Assembly: GCA_951804985.1 (NCBI GenBank)
Contig: OX638133.1
Span: forward strand, 33,505,963 to 33,569,962
DNA from: Dryomyza anilis
Lineage: Eukaryota; Arthropoda; Insecta; Diptera; Dryomyzidae
DNA: 64,000 nucleotides
Direction: 5' to 3'
Each line of letters starts with the position of its first letter. The first letter of the stretch is position 1. Both the position numbers and the translations under genes were made by a program. Below the pieces are notes generated by a model, which saw nothing but the letters and a program-made list of their open reading frames with translations, made no database searches and was not told the DNA's origin. Shown here in pieces: positions 54,666 to 64,000 of the stretch.

Positions 54666-54669
54666 TACT

Positions 54670-55765
54670 ATCAAACTAAATTAAATATTTTGGATATGAA
54701 TCTATAAATTGCGGTATATTTTTAAAGTAAATTTAATAACTTTTTTGTAAATTTTTAATGTATACTAAATTCCAATGATTCTTTGAATATTTTTAAAATT
54801 TATGTTCATTATTTTTAGGCTAATGTTCAATTTGTTTTACTCAATAGTAAACACTCAATAAAATGCGCAAATAACAAATAATTGCAGCACAATTAACTTC
54901 AAATTAAGCACAAATGCAAATTTAATTCAAACAACCACATTTCATTCGAGCAACAATTAAAATTACGAATGTAATAATAAATAAAATAAAAAAAAACTAA
55001 ATAAAAATGTGATTTTTTTAAACAATTTGATAGCAATGAGTGTGTGTGTGTTATTTACTATTTTTACATATTATTATAATACAAACAAAAAACGATTAAA
55101 TAATAATTGTCCCCAATAATATTGTGTTGTGTGCATAATTAAGCGAATCTTCAAAATGCAGTGTTATTTAAATTGATTAGCAATTAATGCAAACAACAAA
55201 TGCAAATATTTACTAAAAAAAATAAAAATAAAAACTTTTTCAATAACTCATGAATAGCTAAACTAAATTTAATTAAATAAAATTACAATTTAATAATATA
55301 TATTATTAATTCACAATACTATAAATATAAACAAACAACAAAATAAAGCTATTTAAATACATTCCGATATTATGTAGTTAAGTGAAAATTGTTAAACTAA
55401 AATTAAGTTGTATAATTAAACATTTAATGGTATCGTAATTGTAAATTATATAAAATGAATTGATCAATCAACTGCAGCTAATAACCAAAAATCTAATGAA
55501 AATGCTAAATCTAATAAAATACTTTACTAAATTTAAGCTATATGTTTAATAATTATAAATGTGTATTAAATGAATATGTAATATTTAATAATTGTAATAA
55601 TAAATATATTTTGTAACTGATAAAAACGTGAAATATTTAATAAATATATAAAATAAAATATTTAAAATTTTTAATTATATTTGGAGGAGGTTAGATTTAA
55701 TTTATTTGGGAAATCAAAATTTTAAAGTGCTTTAAAAATTAGCATAATTTAGATTTATTCATGAA
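54670..55765. other. A-rich sequence with many AATAAA hexamers
   Basis: Resembles fly 3' UTR sequence in composition (long A-rich, few inverted repeats), but no upstream coding exon for it is known beyond kazrin, 6 kb away. Confidence 0.3.
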
Positions 55766-55793
55766 TTATTATACTTACTTACTTAAATGGCCC

Positions 55794-58121
55794 TTACAAC
55801 CGTGGATCGGTTTTGGTCGCTGAGATGAAGCCGCGCCAGTCGGATCTGCTTTGCGCGCGCTGACGCCAGTTAGAAATACCAAGCGTTGCCAGGTTGTCCT
55901 CAACTTGGTCTTTCCAACGCAGATTTGGACGCCCTCTTCTACGCTGTCCACCTTCGAGTTTCGATTCAAGCACCTTCTTGGCTGGAGTGTTTTCATCCAT
56001 TCGTTCGACATGACCTAGCCAGCGAAGCCGCTGGATCTTGATGCGCTTGACTATGTCAATGTCGTCGAATAACTCATACAGCTCGTGGTTCATCCTGATT
56101 CGATACTCGTTAGCAAAGCAGATAGGGCCAAAGATTTTACGGAGAATCTTTCTCTCGAACGCTCCCAGTACTCTCTCATCGGTGGTGGCCAGCGTCCATG
56201 TTTCTGCACCATAAAGTAGGACGGGCATGATGAGTGACTTGTAGAGCGTTATTTTTGTCCGGCGAGAGAGGGCTCTGCTTCTCAATGGCCTACTGATCCC
56301 AAAGTAGCACCTGTTGGCAAGAGTTATTCTCCGTTTGATCTCCAGGCTGACGTCGTTGTTGCTGTTTACGCTGGATCCCAGATAGACGAAGTCCTTCACA
56401 ATGTCGAACTTGTGGGTGTCAAAATCAGCTTTTTGTCCAAGACGCACGGACTCTTTTTTGCTTGTTGACACAAGGAACTTCGTCTTGTCCTCGTTCACCG
56501 CTAGACCCATTCGACGCGACTCTTTCTCCAATCTGGAGAATGCTGCGCTGACTGCTCGTGTGCTTCTGCCAATGATATCAATATCGTCGGCATATGCGAG
56601 CAGCATGACACTTTTGTTGAGGATAGTGCCGCATTGACGGAGTTCGGCAGCTCGAACTATTTTCTCCATCAATAAGTTAAAAAAGTCGCACGATAGGGAG
56701 TCACCCTGTCTGAAACCTCGTTCGGTATGAAATGGCTCGGAGAGGTCTTTTCCTATTCTCACTGAGCAACGTGTGTTGCTCAGGGTCATCCTGCAAAGCC
56801 TTATAAGTTTCGCAGGTATACCGAACTCAGACATTGCGGCGTATAATCGTTCCCTTATCGGAGTGTCGAAGGCGGCTTTATAGTCGACTAATAGGTGGTA
56901 GGTGTCGATCTGTTTTTCTAGGGTCTTTTCCTGGATTAGGCGCAATGTGAAAATCTGGTCTATGGTGGACTTTCCAGGTCTGAAGCCGCACTGATAAGGT
57001 CCAATCAGTCTGTTGACGATGGGCTTCAGTCTTTCACATAATACGCTCGATAGAACCTTGTATGCGATATTGAGTAGGCTGATCCCACGGTAGTTGGCGC
57101 AGATAGTGGGATCCCCTTTCTTAAGGATTGGGCAGAGTACACTGAGGTTCCAGTCACTTGGCATGCTTTCATCCGACCATATTCTGCTTACGAGCTCGTG
57201 CATGCTCTCTATTAGCTCTTCGCCTCCGGTCTTAAACAATTCAGCAGGCAGGCCATCAGCACCTGCGGCTTTGTTGTTTTTCAGCCGAGCAATGGCTGTT
57301 CTGACCTCGTCATGGTCGGGTGGCGGAATCTCAACGTCGTCATCAAGTACTGAGGTTGCCGGGTTTGCTTCTCTATCGGTGGAATTGAGGTCATCATCAC
57401 CGGTCAGCAGTTTAGAGAAGTGATCCCTCCATATTTTCAGTGTGCTCTGGATATCTGTCACTAGATTCCCGTTCTCATCTTTACAGGAATAGGCTCCGGA
57501 TTTTGAACCTCCGGCTAGGCGTCTTATTTTCTCGAAGAATTTTCGAGCCTCATTCCTGTCCCCATGCATCTCAATCTCCTCACACTCACGTCTTTCTGCC
57601 TCGCTTTTTTTACGCCTGAAAAGACGTCTCTCTTCCCTCCTCTTCTCTTTGTATCGCTCCTTCGCAGCTCGCGTAGCTACTGACTGCAGGGTGGATTTGT
57701 ACGCAGCGTCTTTCTCTGCAGTGGCCGCGCGACACTCTTGGTCATACCACTGATTCCTCAGGGGGCGTTGGAATCCAAGCACCTCTTCGGCAGCCGTACG
57801 CATAGAGCAGGAGATATGATTCCACTGCGCGCTTATATCATCGAGAGGAGGAGTGCTTTGTCTAAGCAAGTGTGAGAGTCGAGTGGAAAAGGCTTGCGTT
57901 GTCTGTTGTGATTGCAGCTTTCCGACGTCTAGCTTTCTCTGCGTTTGGTTCCGTACGTTCTTCGCAGCGCTTAAGCGTGTGCGGACCTTGGCAGCTACAA
58001 GGTAATGATCCGAGTCCATATTGGCACCTCGGATAGTGCGTACGTCCATCACGCTTGAAGCGTGCCTTCCGTCAATCACAACGTGATCAATTTGATTTCG
58101 AGTTTTTTGATCGGGCGACAA
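55794..58121 (-). pseudogene. RTE reverse transcriptase part
   Basis: 775-codon open frame without an ATG at its start (it begins TTG, continuing the endonuclease). Residues 1-45 finish the EEP domain; basic/coiled linker to about 270; reverse transcriptase about 280-600 with KAAGADGLPAELFK (285), NYRGISLL (343), YHLLVDYKAAFD (408), RQGDSLSCDFFNL (471) and YADD (510-513). The C-terminal part has LYKSLIMPVLLYGAETW and RLRWLGHVERMD, which are also conserved in BovB/RTE elements. The frame is open throughout, so only the single-base shift upstream breaks the element's protein. Confidence 0.9.
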
Positions 58122-58839
58122 CCATGTGGCCTTGTGTGATATCGAAATGTTCGAATCTAGTGCTACTAACTACCATGTTTCGTGCTGCGGCGAAGTCGAT
58201 TAGCCTCGTTCCGTTATCGGAAGTGTTGGCATGGAGGCTAAATTTTCCGATTGTGGGACAATAGATGGCTTCTCTGCCCACCTTGGCGTTAAAATCGCCT
58301 AGCACGATTTTGATATCGTGGCGGGGGCAGCGCTCGTATGCGTTGTCTAGGCGCTCGTAGAAGCGCTCTTTTGTCTCGTAATCTTTCTCGTTCGTCGGAG
58401 CGTGTGCACAAATTAGGCTGATATAGAAATATTTAGCCTTGATGCGGATTGTTGCCAGCCTTTCGTCCACGGGCGTGAACCTAGAGACAAGATGGCGGAG
58501 TCTCTCGCCGACCACAAATCCACATCCAAATTCGTGTCTCTCCGCATGGCAGCTGTAGTAGATATCACAGGACGCTTGTTTCGAACAGCCCTGTCCCGTC
58601 CATCGCATCTCCTGGATAGCGGTGATGTCAGCCTTATATTTTTCGAGGACATCTGCCAGCTGGATAGAGGCACCTTCCCTATAAAGGGTCCGGACATTCC
58701 AGGTGCATATCCGTAAATCATGGTCCTTAAAACGTTTGCGTGGGTCGTCATCGTTGTAATCGGTCGTTATCCGAGGCTTCTTTTTTGTTTTCATTGGGCG
58801 CATAGGTTTTTTCCGTGGTGGGACCCAAACCCAACGCAC
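58087..58839 (-). pseudogene. RTE endonuclease (EEP) part, frame-broken
   Basis: Apurinic-type endonuclease/exonuclease/phosphatase domain that nicks target DNA for target-primed insertion. Motifs in order: LRICTWNVRTL, ITAIQEMRWTG, ISLICAHAPTNE, IKIVLGDFNAKVGRE. The remaining SDH motif lies in the next frame (DSDHYLV at residues 37-42 of the downstream frame). Near 58140 one extra base separates the frames: DIT and HKATWLSPDQ are in different frames. Fly genome annotations often label such frames 'craniofacial development protein 2-like'. There is no ATG at the frame start, so the true N-terminus lies upstream. Confidence 0.85.
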
Positions 58840-59199
58840 GAACCCTCACTCTGAGGGAGATGCTCGCCACTCACTTTAGCCGACTTCTACACCGGGTGGT
58901 GTAGAGCGCCGTTTCCAGGGACTTCCACGAGGAGGACTTCCACCGAAGTGGAGGTGTCACCTTTTGACAATTTGCCAATTCTGGTGACCAGTGAGTTGAC
59001 TTGAGACGACACCGACAAGGATTGCGCTGGCTTCGCCATGTTGAAGCACTCAGACACGTTGCCTTGTGATAATCGCCCCCATAGTCCCCTATTATAACGT
59101 ATATAAAATATCTTATTATAACGTATATAAAATATCTTTGGATTTGGACAACTCACTGAATTATAAATACGGATTTTGTGAGGCTATATCCTGACCAAA

Positions 59200-59820
59200 A
59201 CGCAAATTTTTGTTTTTTATGCTATAACTTTTTATTAGAGCAAAATAAAATGGATATTTAATGGAATTAATAGTTTGTTTTTAAAGCACCTATATATTGG
59301 CATCATTATTTAAAAATATTTTGCCAAACATTAATGCCATTTGTTATTTGCAGGAAAAATGTTTGGCAAACAATTTTTAAACAATGATGCCAAACGATAG
59401 GTGCTTTAAAAACAGACAATTAATACCTTTAACCTATTTTTTATCTTGCACGAATAAAAGTTTATAGCAAAAAAACGAAGATATTTGAATAATTGAAAAT
59501 CTTGTCATGCCAAAAGGGCGAATCTTTTCGTTTTCGCTATAACTTTTTATTGATACGAGATAAAATAGTAGTGTAATTTTTATTTATTGTTTGTTTTTAA
59601 AGCACCTATCGATCTGCATTATTAATTATAAAACATTTTTTCCTGCAAATAACAAATGGCAAATTAAAGTTTAGCAAACTATTTTTAATTAATGATGCAA
59701 ATCGATAGGTGCTTTGAAAACAAACAATAAATGCCTTTACATCACTATTTTATCTTGTACCATTAAAGAGTTATAGCAAAAAAACGAAAACATTCGCCCT
59801 TTTGGCATGACATGATTTTC
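59200..59820. mobile_element. Two adjacent palindromic elements with AAGCACCTAT / ATAGGTGCTT arms
   Basis: Unit 1 (about 59200-59485) and unit 2 (about 59505-59813) each fold on AAGCACCTAT...ATAGGTGCTT with GCTATAACTTTTTATT-type outer arms. Unit 2 ends in CATGCCAAAAGGGCGAAT and its complement ATTCGCCCTTTTGGCATG; a stray copy of that end is at 59917-59935. Confidence 0.8.
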
Positions 59821-59938
59821 AATTTTTCCAATTTCTACGTTTTTTTGCTATAATTTTTTTATTTAGGAAAAACTACATTCAAAAATGTAAAAAAACTCAA
59901 ATGTCAAAAATTGCACATTCGCCCCTTTGGCATGATAC

Positions 59939-60486
59939 TGACGATATATTCTTGATCAGCATGACCTCCTGAGTCGATTTAGTGATGTCCGTCTGTCCTT
60001 CTGTCTGTCTGTTAAAATCACGATTACAGAAAAAGTAGAATAGCTGGAGCAATGAAACTTTAGATTTAGATTACTTATATATCTAATCTGTCTGAACATT
60101 CTCGGTCTATTGTGACCTGAGAACCGACCACTTATGTCCAAATACCTCATAAAAAATGTACATCTACAGATCAATTTTACTGTATACTCGCTACTGTATA
60201 CTGACTGCTTAAATACATAAACATAATATTTTCCCGCGAAACGACTTGTGGTTCCCAAAAAAAAAATGAAATTCGGTACACCTACCAATTTGTAAATATG
60301 GTTATCAAATGAATGGAAATTCTTCAGCGATAGAAAGTTTGTAGTTATTTTCAGGTGACCTATATACCACTTTGAATGGCAACCACACATATGTGTAGGG
60401 TATTTATAGTCAACTTAGACCGACTATAATCCTAACTTTCATAATAACCCCTACTATAAAATGTCCCATGTGACCATCCCAAATGG
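59939..60486 (-). mobile_element. Fly dispersed repeat D, copy 3 (truncated)
   Basis: Inverted relative to copies 1 and 2: TATATTCTTGATCAGCATGA at 59947, CACACATATGTGTAGGGTAT at 60385, AGTCAACTTAGACCGACTAT at 60409. The end corresponding to ATATACCCTTTC is missing. The 144-codon frame in it is not a gene. Confidence 0.85.
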
Positions 60487-60955
60487 TTTATTATTAATAA
60501 CACTGCCCGACGAAATTCAAATTTAATTGCAACAAATATTGGATATATTTGGCGTAGATTCCAGAATTGTCAAAATGGCTCCAATATTTGAGATATAGCA
60601 CTCTTTTAAATTTATAATTTGTTTGCTCTTCTTTTATTTTTAAAATTCCAACAAACTAAAATAATAAAATTATATTTTCGATATTAGACACAGAAAACTT
60701 TGCGGTATAATACAAAAATTTGCTTTCATACGTTAATAAATTTGTTTGCGAGATATAAGCAAAATAAATTCAAAATTTTTCTTAAAAAAAAAAATTATAA
60801 ATCAAATATGATATAACTTAGTCCAGAACACAGTTAAAAAGTTATAAATACTAGATTAAATAAAGACAACAATTGTTAAATTTAAATTTGAAAAATTTAA
60901 ATTTAAATTTGAAATTTAAATTTAATGAAAAAAAAAATAAAATTTAACAAACCCA
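60487..60955. other. AT-rich sequence
   Basis: Contains AAATTTAAATTTG runs at 60880-60925; nothing else recognised. Confidence 0.4.
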
Positions 60956-60956
60956 C

Positions 60957-61098
60957 TTCAAGACATTCATTTTATTTCAAGACATTCATTTTATTTCAAG
61001 ACATTCATTTTATTTCAAGACATTTATTTTATTTCAAGACACTCATTTTTTTTCAAGACATTTATTTTATTTCAAGACATTCATTTTATTTTAAGACA
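60957..61098. repeat. 19-nt tandem repeat, AAGACATTCATTTTATTTC, 7-8 copies
   Basis: Consecutive units with single-base variants, ending directly before the TIR element at 61101. Confidence 0.97.
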
Positions 61099-61100
61099 TG

Positions 61101-62340
61101 TAGGGGAAACCGGGGCTAAGTCGATACTTTTTTTTCAATGCTAATTTTTACCACCATATCAATGACATAGAATAAAAATAATAATACAGTTGGATAGATT
61201 GGTTCATTAGCTAAAAATGTTCCACAAGCTGTAAAGATCTACAATATTTAGTTTCCACGAAACAAATGGAAATGCGACACAACCTCAAACCTGCTTCTGA
61301 AAATAGGCTGGGGTAAAGTCAACACTGTCCACTTTTCCCGCGAATGCACATTTTTGCTGATATTTTTCAATTTGATTGAATTATATATTTCAAGATAAAA
61401 CTATTCGTGCTGTTTTTTTCCGGTTACCGCGAAATTATTTGACCGTTATTCATATTATTCACATATTATCCATTTTTTGGCAGCGCTCATAGGCTTCGTC
61501 GAGGCGCTCATAGAAAGTCTCTTTAGTTTCATCGTCCTTCTCATTCGTCGGAGCGTGCGCACAAATTAGGCTGATGTAGAAGTATTTAGCCTTGATGCGG
61601 ATTGTTGCTAGTCGTTCGTTCACGGGTGTGAACCTAGAGACAAGGTGGCGGAGTCTCTTGCCGACTACAAATCCATAACCAATTTCATGCCTCTCCGCAT
61701 GGCAGCTGTAGTAAATGTCACAGGATGCCTGTTTAGAGCAGCCCTGTCCTGTCCATCGCATTTCCTGGATTGCGGTGATGTCAGCCTTGTATCGTTCGAG
61801 GACATCAGCCAGCTGGATAGATAGTGGCACCTTCCCTATAAAGGGTTCGGACATTCCAGATGCATATCCGTAAATCATGGTCCTTTATACGTTTTCGTAG
61901 GTTGTCATCGTGTTTTCGGGTCGATATCCGAGGCATTATTACTGTTTTCGTTGAATCAGCTTTTTTATATGGCGGGTCACAAGCCCAACGCACAACCTCC
62001 ATTTTGGAGGGCCAATTTCCCTGTCTCGTTTGTCCCCGACCAGACCTCCCACCGGGGTAAGTGAACCCCTTACTACGTAAAACTCACAACAAAATATATA
62101 AATAATCAAAACTTTAATGGCATTATTACTGCGTTATGAATATGTAACTTTTGGAGTCAAAAAACACATTTTATTACATAAAACTGAAGTTCAAGCACAA
62201 TATGGATTTCTCTTCTTTAGTAAAAGTGGGTCCTAATGTTACGTTTACAGTATCAAGTTGAAGTTGATCTGACATCTCATTCGCGTTTTAAAACAAAAAT
62301 TGACTTTGCCCCAATGTCGACTTAGCCCCGGTCTCCCCTA
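61101..62340. mobile_element. TIR element J carrying an RTE fragment
   Basis: Ends TAGGGGAAACCGGGGCTAAG(TCGA) at 61101-61124 and its complement at 62317-62340 match at 23 of 24 positions. Subterminal CTGGGGTAAAGTCAAC and TTGACTTTGCCCCAATG echo each other. No transposase frame; no clear target duplication. Ends resemble those of element F (TAGGGGAGCC...TAAAGTGG). Confidence 0.85.
61468..62060 (-). pseudogene. RTE 5'-part fragment (endonuclease only) inside element J
   Basis: Encodes, in two frames, KDHDLRICIWNVRTLYREGA (62002-61805 frame) and IQLADVLERYKADITAIQEM through AHAPTNEKDDETKETFYERL (61878-61459 frame). The shift comes from a 4-base TAGT-like insertion near 61820. It stops where the first element continues into VLGDFNAKVG. 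The reverse transcriptase is absent. Confidence 0.85.
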
Positions 62341-62608
62341 CTGTCACCGACTCTATGCTTGAAAATCAAATGAATGTGTTCCTCATAACAACAAAGCACC
62401 AAGTACTGTCGAAACAAAATACAAACAAGACGTAGCTGTAGTGAAGAATTCGATAATAAAGTGCAGTAAAAAATGAAATACTGAAATGAACTGCTTATGA
62501 CACTGAGCACTCACTGTATTTTACATTTCTGTTTTATCATTCTTACTCTAAGGAATTTTTCAATAATATTGAAATATAGAAAAAATTCAAAAGGTATAAG
62601 AAAATCAT

Positions 62609-63860
62609 ATAATGGGCCATTTTCATAGAAAATTCTGTAAACAAACGTTTTGAATTCAATGTCACAATACAAAAAATTGTTCTTCAAACAAATTGAATTC
62701 GTTCAGCTCAAAGCTAATGGATTGAATTCATTTGAAAAATAATTTTTTGTACAGAGACATCGAATTCAAAAAAGTTTGTTTACAAATTTTATATGAAATT
62801 CGATATGAATTCCCATTAAGCAATTTAGGAGCGCTCTGAAATTGGAGTCATAAAGGAGACCAATTTTTGAGTGTTTTATGAGCCCTCAGAAAAATTACTC
62901 TTAAAAGAATATCATTTAAGACTGTTTTCGAAGTTCTCAAAAATATTACTCATAAAAGATTCATATTTAGGAGTTAATTAGGATCCCTCATAAATTGGAC
63001 TCCTAAAAGCATCAAAAAATAAAATTGTTTCTGAGCGCTCAGAAAATAGACTCATAAAAGTTCTATATTTTAGAACGTTTTAGGAACGCTCCAAAATTTT
63101 ACTCATAAAAGAGTCCCATTTATGAGCGCTTTAGGAGCCCCCTCAAATCAAACTCATAAAATCATCAAATTTAGGAGAATTTTAGGAGCACTCAGAAAAG
63201 GGAGTCATAAAAGTATCTTATTTATGCTGGCTTTAGGAGCCTACTGTTTAAATAAAATTGAAATACTTATATTCGTTTCGAATTTGAAATCAAACGAAAA
63301 ATAATAAAATATTAGTGTAAATTCAACAGACAAACCTGCATATTAAATGGATTTTTTAAAATGAATGCATTTTCTCACGGATGACTGGACTAAGATAAAC
63401 ATGAACATGTACTATGTTGGATTAATTTCAGACACATTCTATAGTTCTGAAGAAAGAAAAACTACTCGGATTTTTAAAGCGTGTGCACTACCCATGTTTC
63501 TGTAGCCTTTTTAGAATCCTTTCAGTGCTCAAATATGAGTGTTTTAGGAGTAATAAAAGTGTCAGAAATATGAGGGTTTTTGGGCTCATAAAATGGGGCC
63601 CTCTACCCAGGGATTGGGAGCCTTTTTGGGCACTTTCTAGCGCTCAAATATGAGTGTTTTAGGTGTAATAAAAGAGTCAGAAATATGAGGGTTTTTGGGC
63701 TCATAAAATGGGGCCCTCTACCCAGGAGTCGGGAGCCTTTTGTGACTCTTTTAAGTGCACATATATGTGGGTAACACTCATAAATATGACACATTTAGGA
63801 GTCTTAAAAGACTCAAAATGTTTGCTGGGTTCGATCGAATGTCGGAACATGGCCCAATAT
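62609..63860. mobile_element. Foldback element related to 5523-5740, with internal tandem expansion
   Basis: Left end ATATAATGGGCCATTTTC, right end GGAACATGGCCCAATAT. 62630-62815 is the same foldback core as 5560-5700 (TGTAAACAAACGTTTTGAAT and ATTCAAAAAAGTTTGTTTAC). 62820-63825 is a tandem of TTTAGGAGC...ACTCATAAAAG units, with a 115-bp near-exact duplication starting at 63561 and 63676. Confidence 0.75.
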
Positions 63861-64000
63861 TTTTCAAAAAAAAAAAATACACTACACAACAGTCATTCTG
63901 CGCAGCAGTCAAGTTTATTTTTGTATTACGTAAAAAGACGCCCTGATTCCGAAAATACGGTTTAATAATGTTTCTTTGGATAGGTTTACAAAATAAGGGC

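Larger units (their letters stand above)
55772..59110 (-). mobile_element. RTE-clade non-LTR retrotransposon, nearly full length
   Basis: On the - strand: short upstream frame, endonuclease domain, reverse transcriptase, stop codon at 55794-55796, only about 20 nt of 3' UTR, then three TAAG repeats. A tiny 3' UTR with a short-repeat tail is characteristic of RTE elements. The 5' boundary is uncertain; TTATTATA occurs beside both ends (about 55767 and 59112) but in AT-rich sequence, so it is only a candidate target duplication. GC content is clearly above the flanks. Confidence 0.88.

Noticed and set aside
57094..57423. + strand frames within 55.8-58.8 kb
   Set aside because: Antisense shadows of the RTE reverse transcriptase.
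59956..60390. 144-codon - strand frame
   Set aside because: It lies wholly within dispersed repeat D; the other two copies do not keep the frame.
63701..63965. Overlapping frames on both strands at the right edge
   Set aside because: They fall in the tandem part and right end of the foldback element; no domain.

Overview
The window is eukaryotic nuclear DNA from an insect, most likely a higher fly (Schizophora, possibly tephritid-like). It is very AT-rich, and the one clear host gene has GC-richer exons split by introns of 68 bp to 10 kb with standard GT-AG sites. Dipteran-style dispersed repeats and an RTE-type LINE of the kind abundant in fly genomes surround it. The species is an inference and cannot be fixed from the sequence alone.

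The only supported host protein gene is a kazrin (KAZN) ortholog on the + strand. Ten coding exons between 20894 and 48386 join in frame into a protein of about 962 residues: a low-complexity Ser/Ala/Asn N-terminus, a coiled coil, a Ser/Gly-rich linker, a conserved WGSISRVFAR motif, three SAM domains (liprin-like tandem) and a Pro/Ser/Ala-rich tail. One exon is a 24-nt in-frame microexon. Exons 2-6 form a compact cluster (24571-26745). The flanking introns are 3.4, 1.7, 10.1, 6.1 and 3.0 kb and are packed with mobile elements.

Layout: 1-17 kb is intergenic, with a degenerate ~370-bp satellite (3640-5520), a CAG-rich island (6860-7440), arrays carrying a GGGGGCGC motif (10640-12165), a 2.5-kb foldback-like element (12212-14686) and two adjacent copies of a 0.7-kb TIR element (14865-16473). 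A 14-nt CATCACTATCCCAA-type array occupies about 17.9-20.2 kb. Kazrin runs from 20.9 to 48.4 kb. Downstream (48.4-64 kb) are palindromic MITEs, a tRNA-derived SINE, a short perfect hairpin, a TTCGTAAT-type array, a nearly full-length RTE-clade retrotransposon on the - strand (about 55.77-59.1 kb) and a second RTE fragment inside a TIR element with 23/24-bp matching ends (61101-62340).

The strongest story beyond the gene is the layered mobile-element record. Several MITE families share CACACAGA-like or TCGTCGTTG ends flanked by TA; one insertion has an 'empty' comparison unit in its own host array; one MITE sits inside another; and an 862-bp hAT-like element with a clean 8-bp target duplication sits inside an older TIR element. 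I found no CRISPR, operon or prokaryotic feature and no confident functional tRNA, rRNA or known ncRNA gene. Promoter, transcription start and poly(A) site of kazrin could not be fixed.
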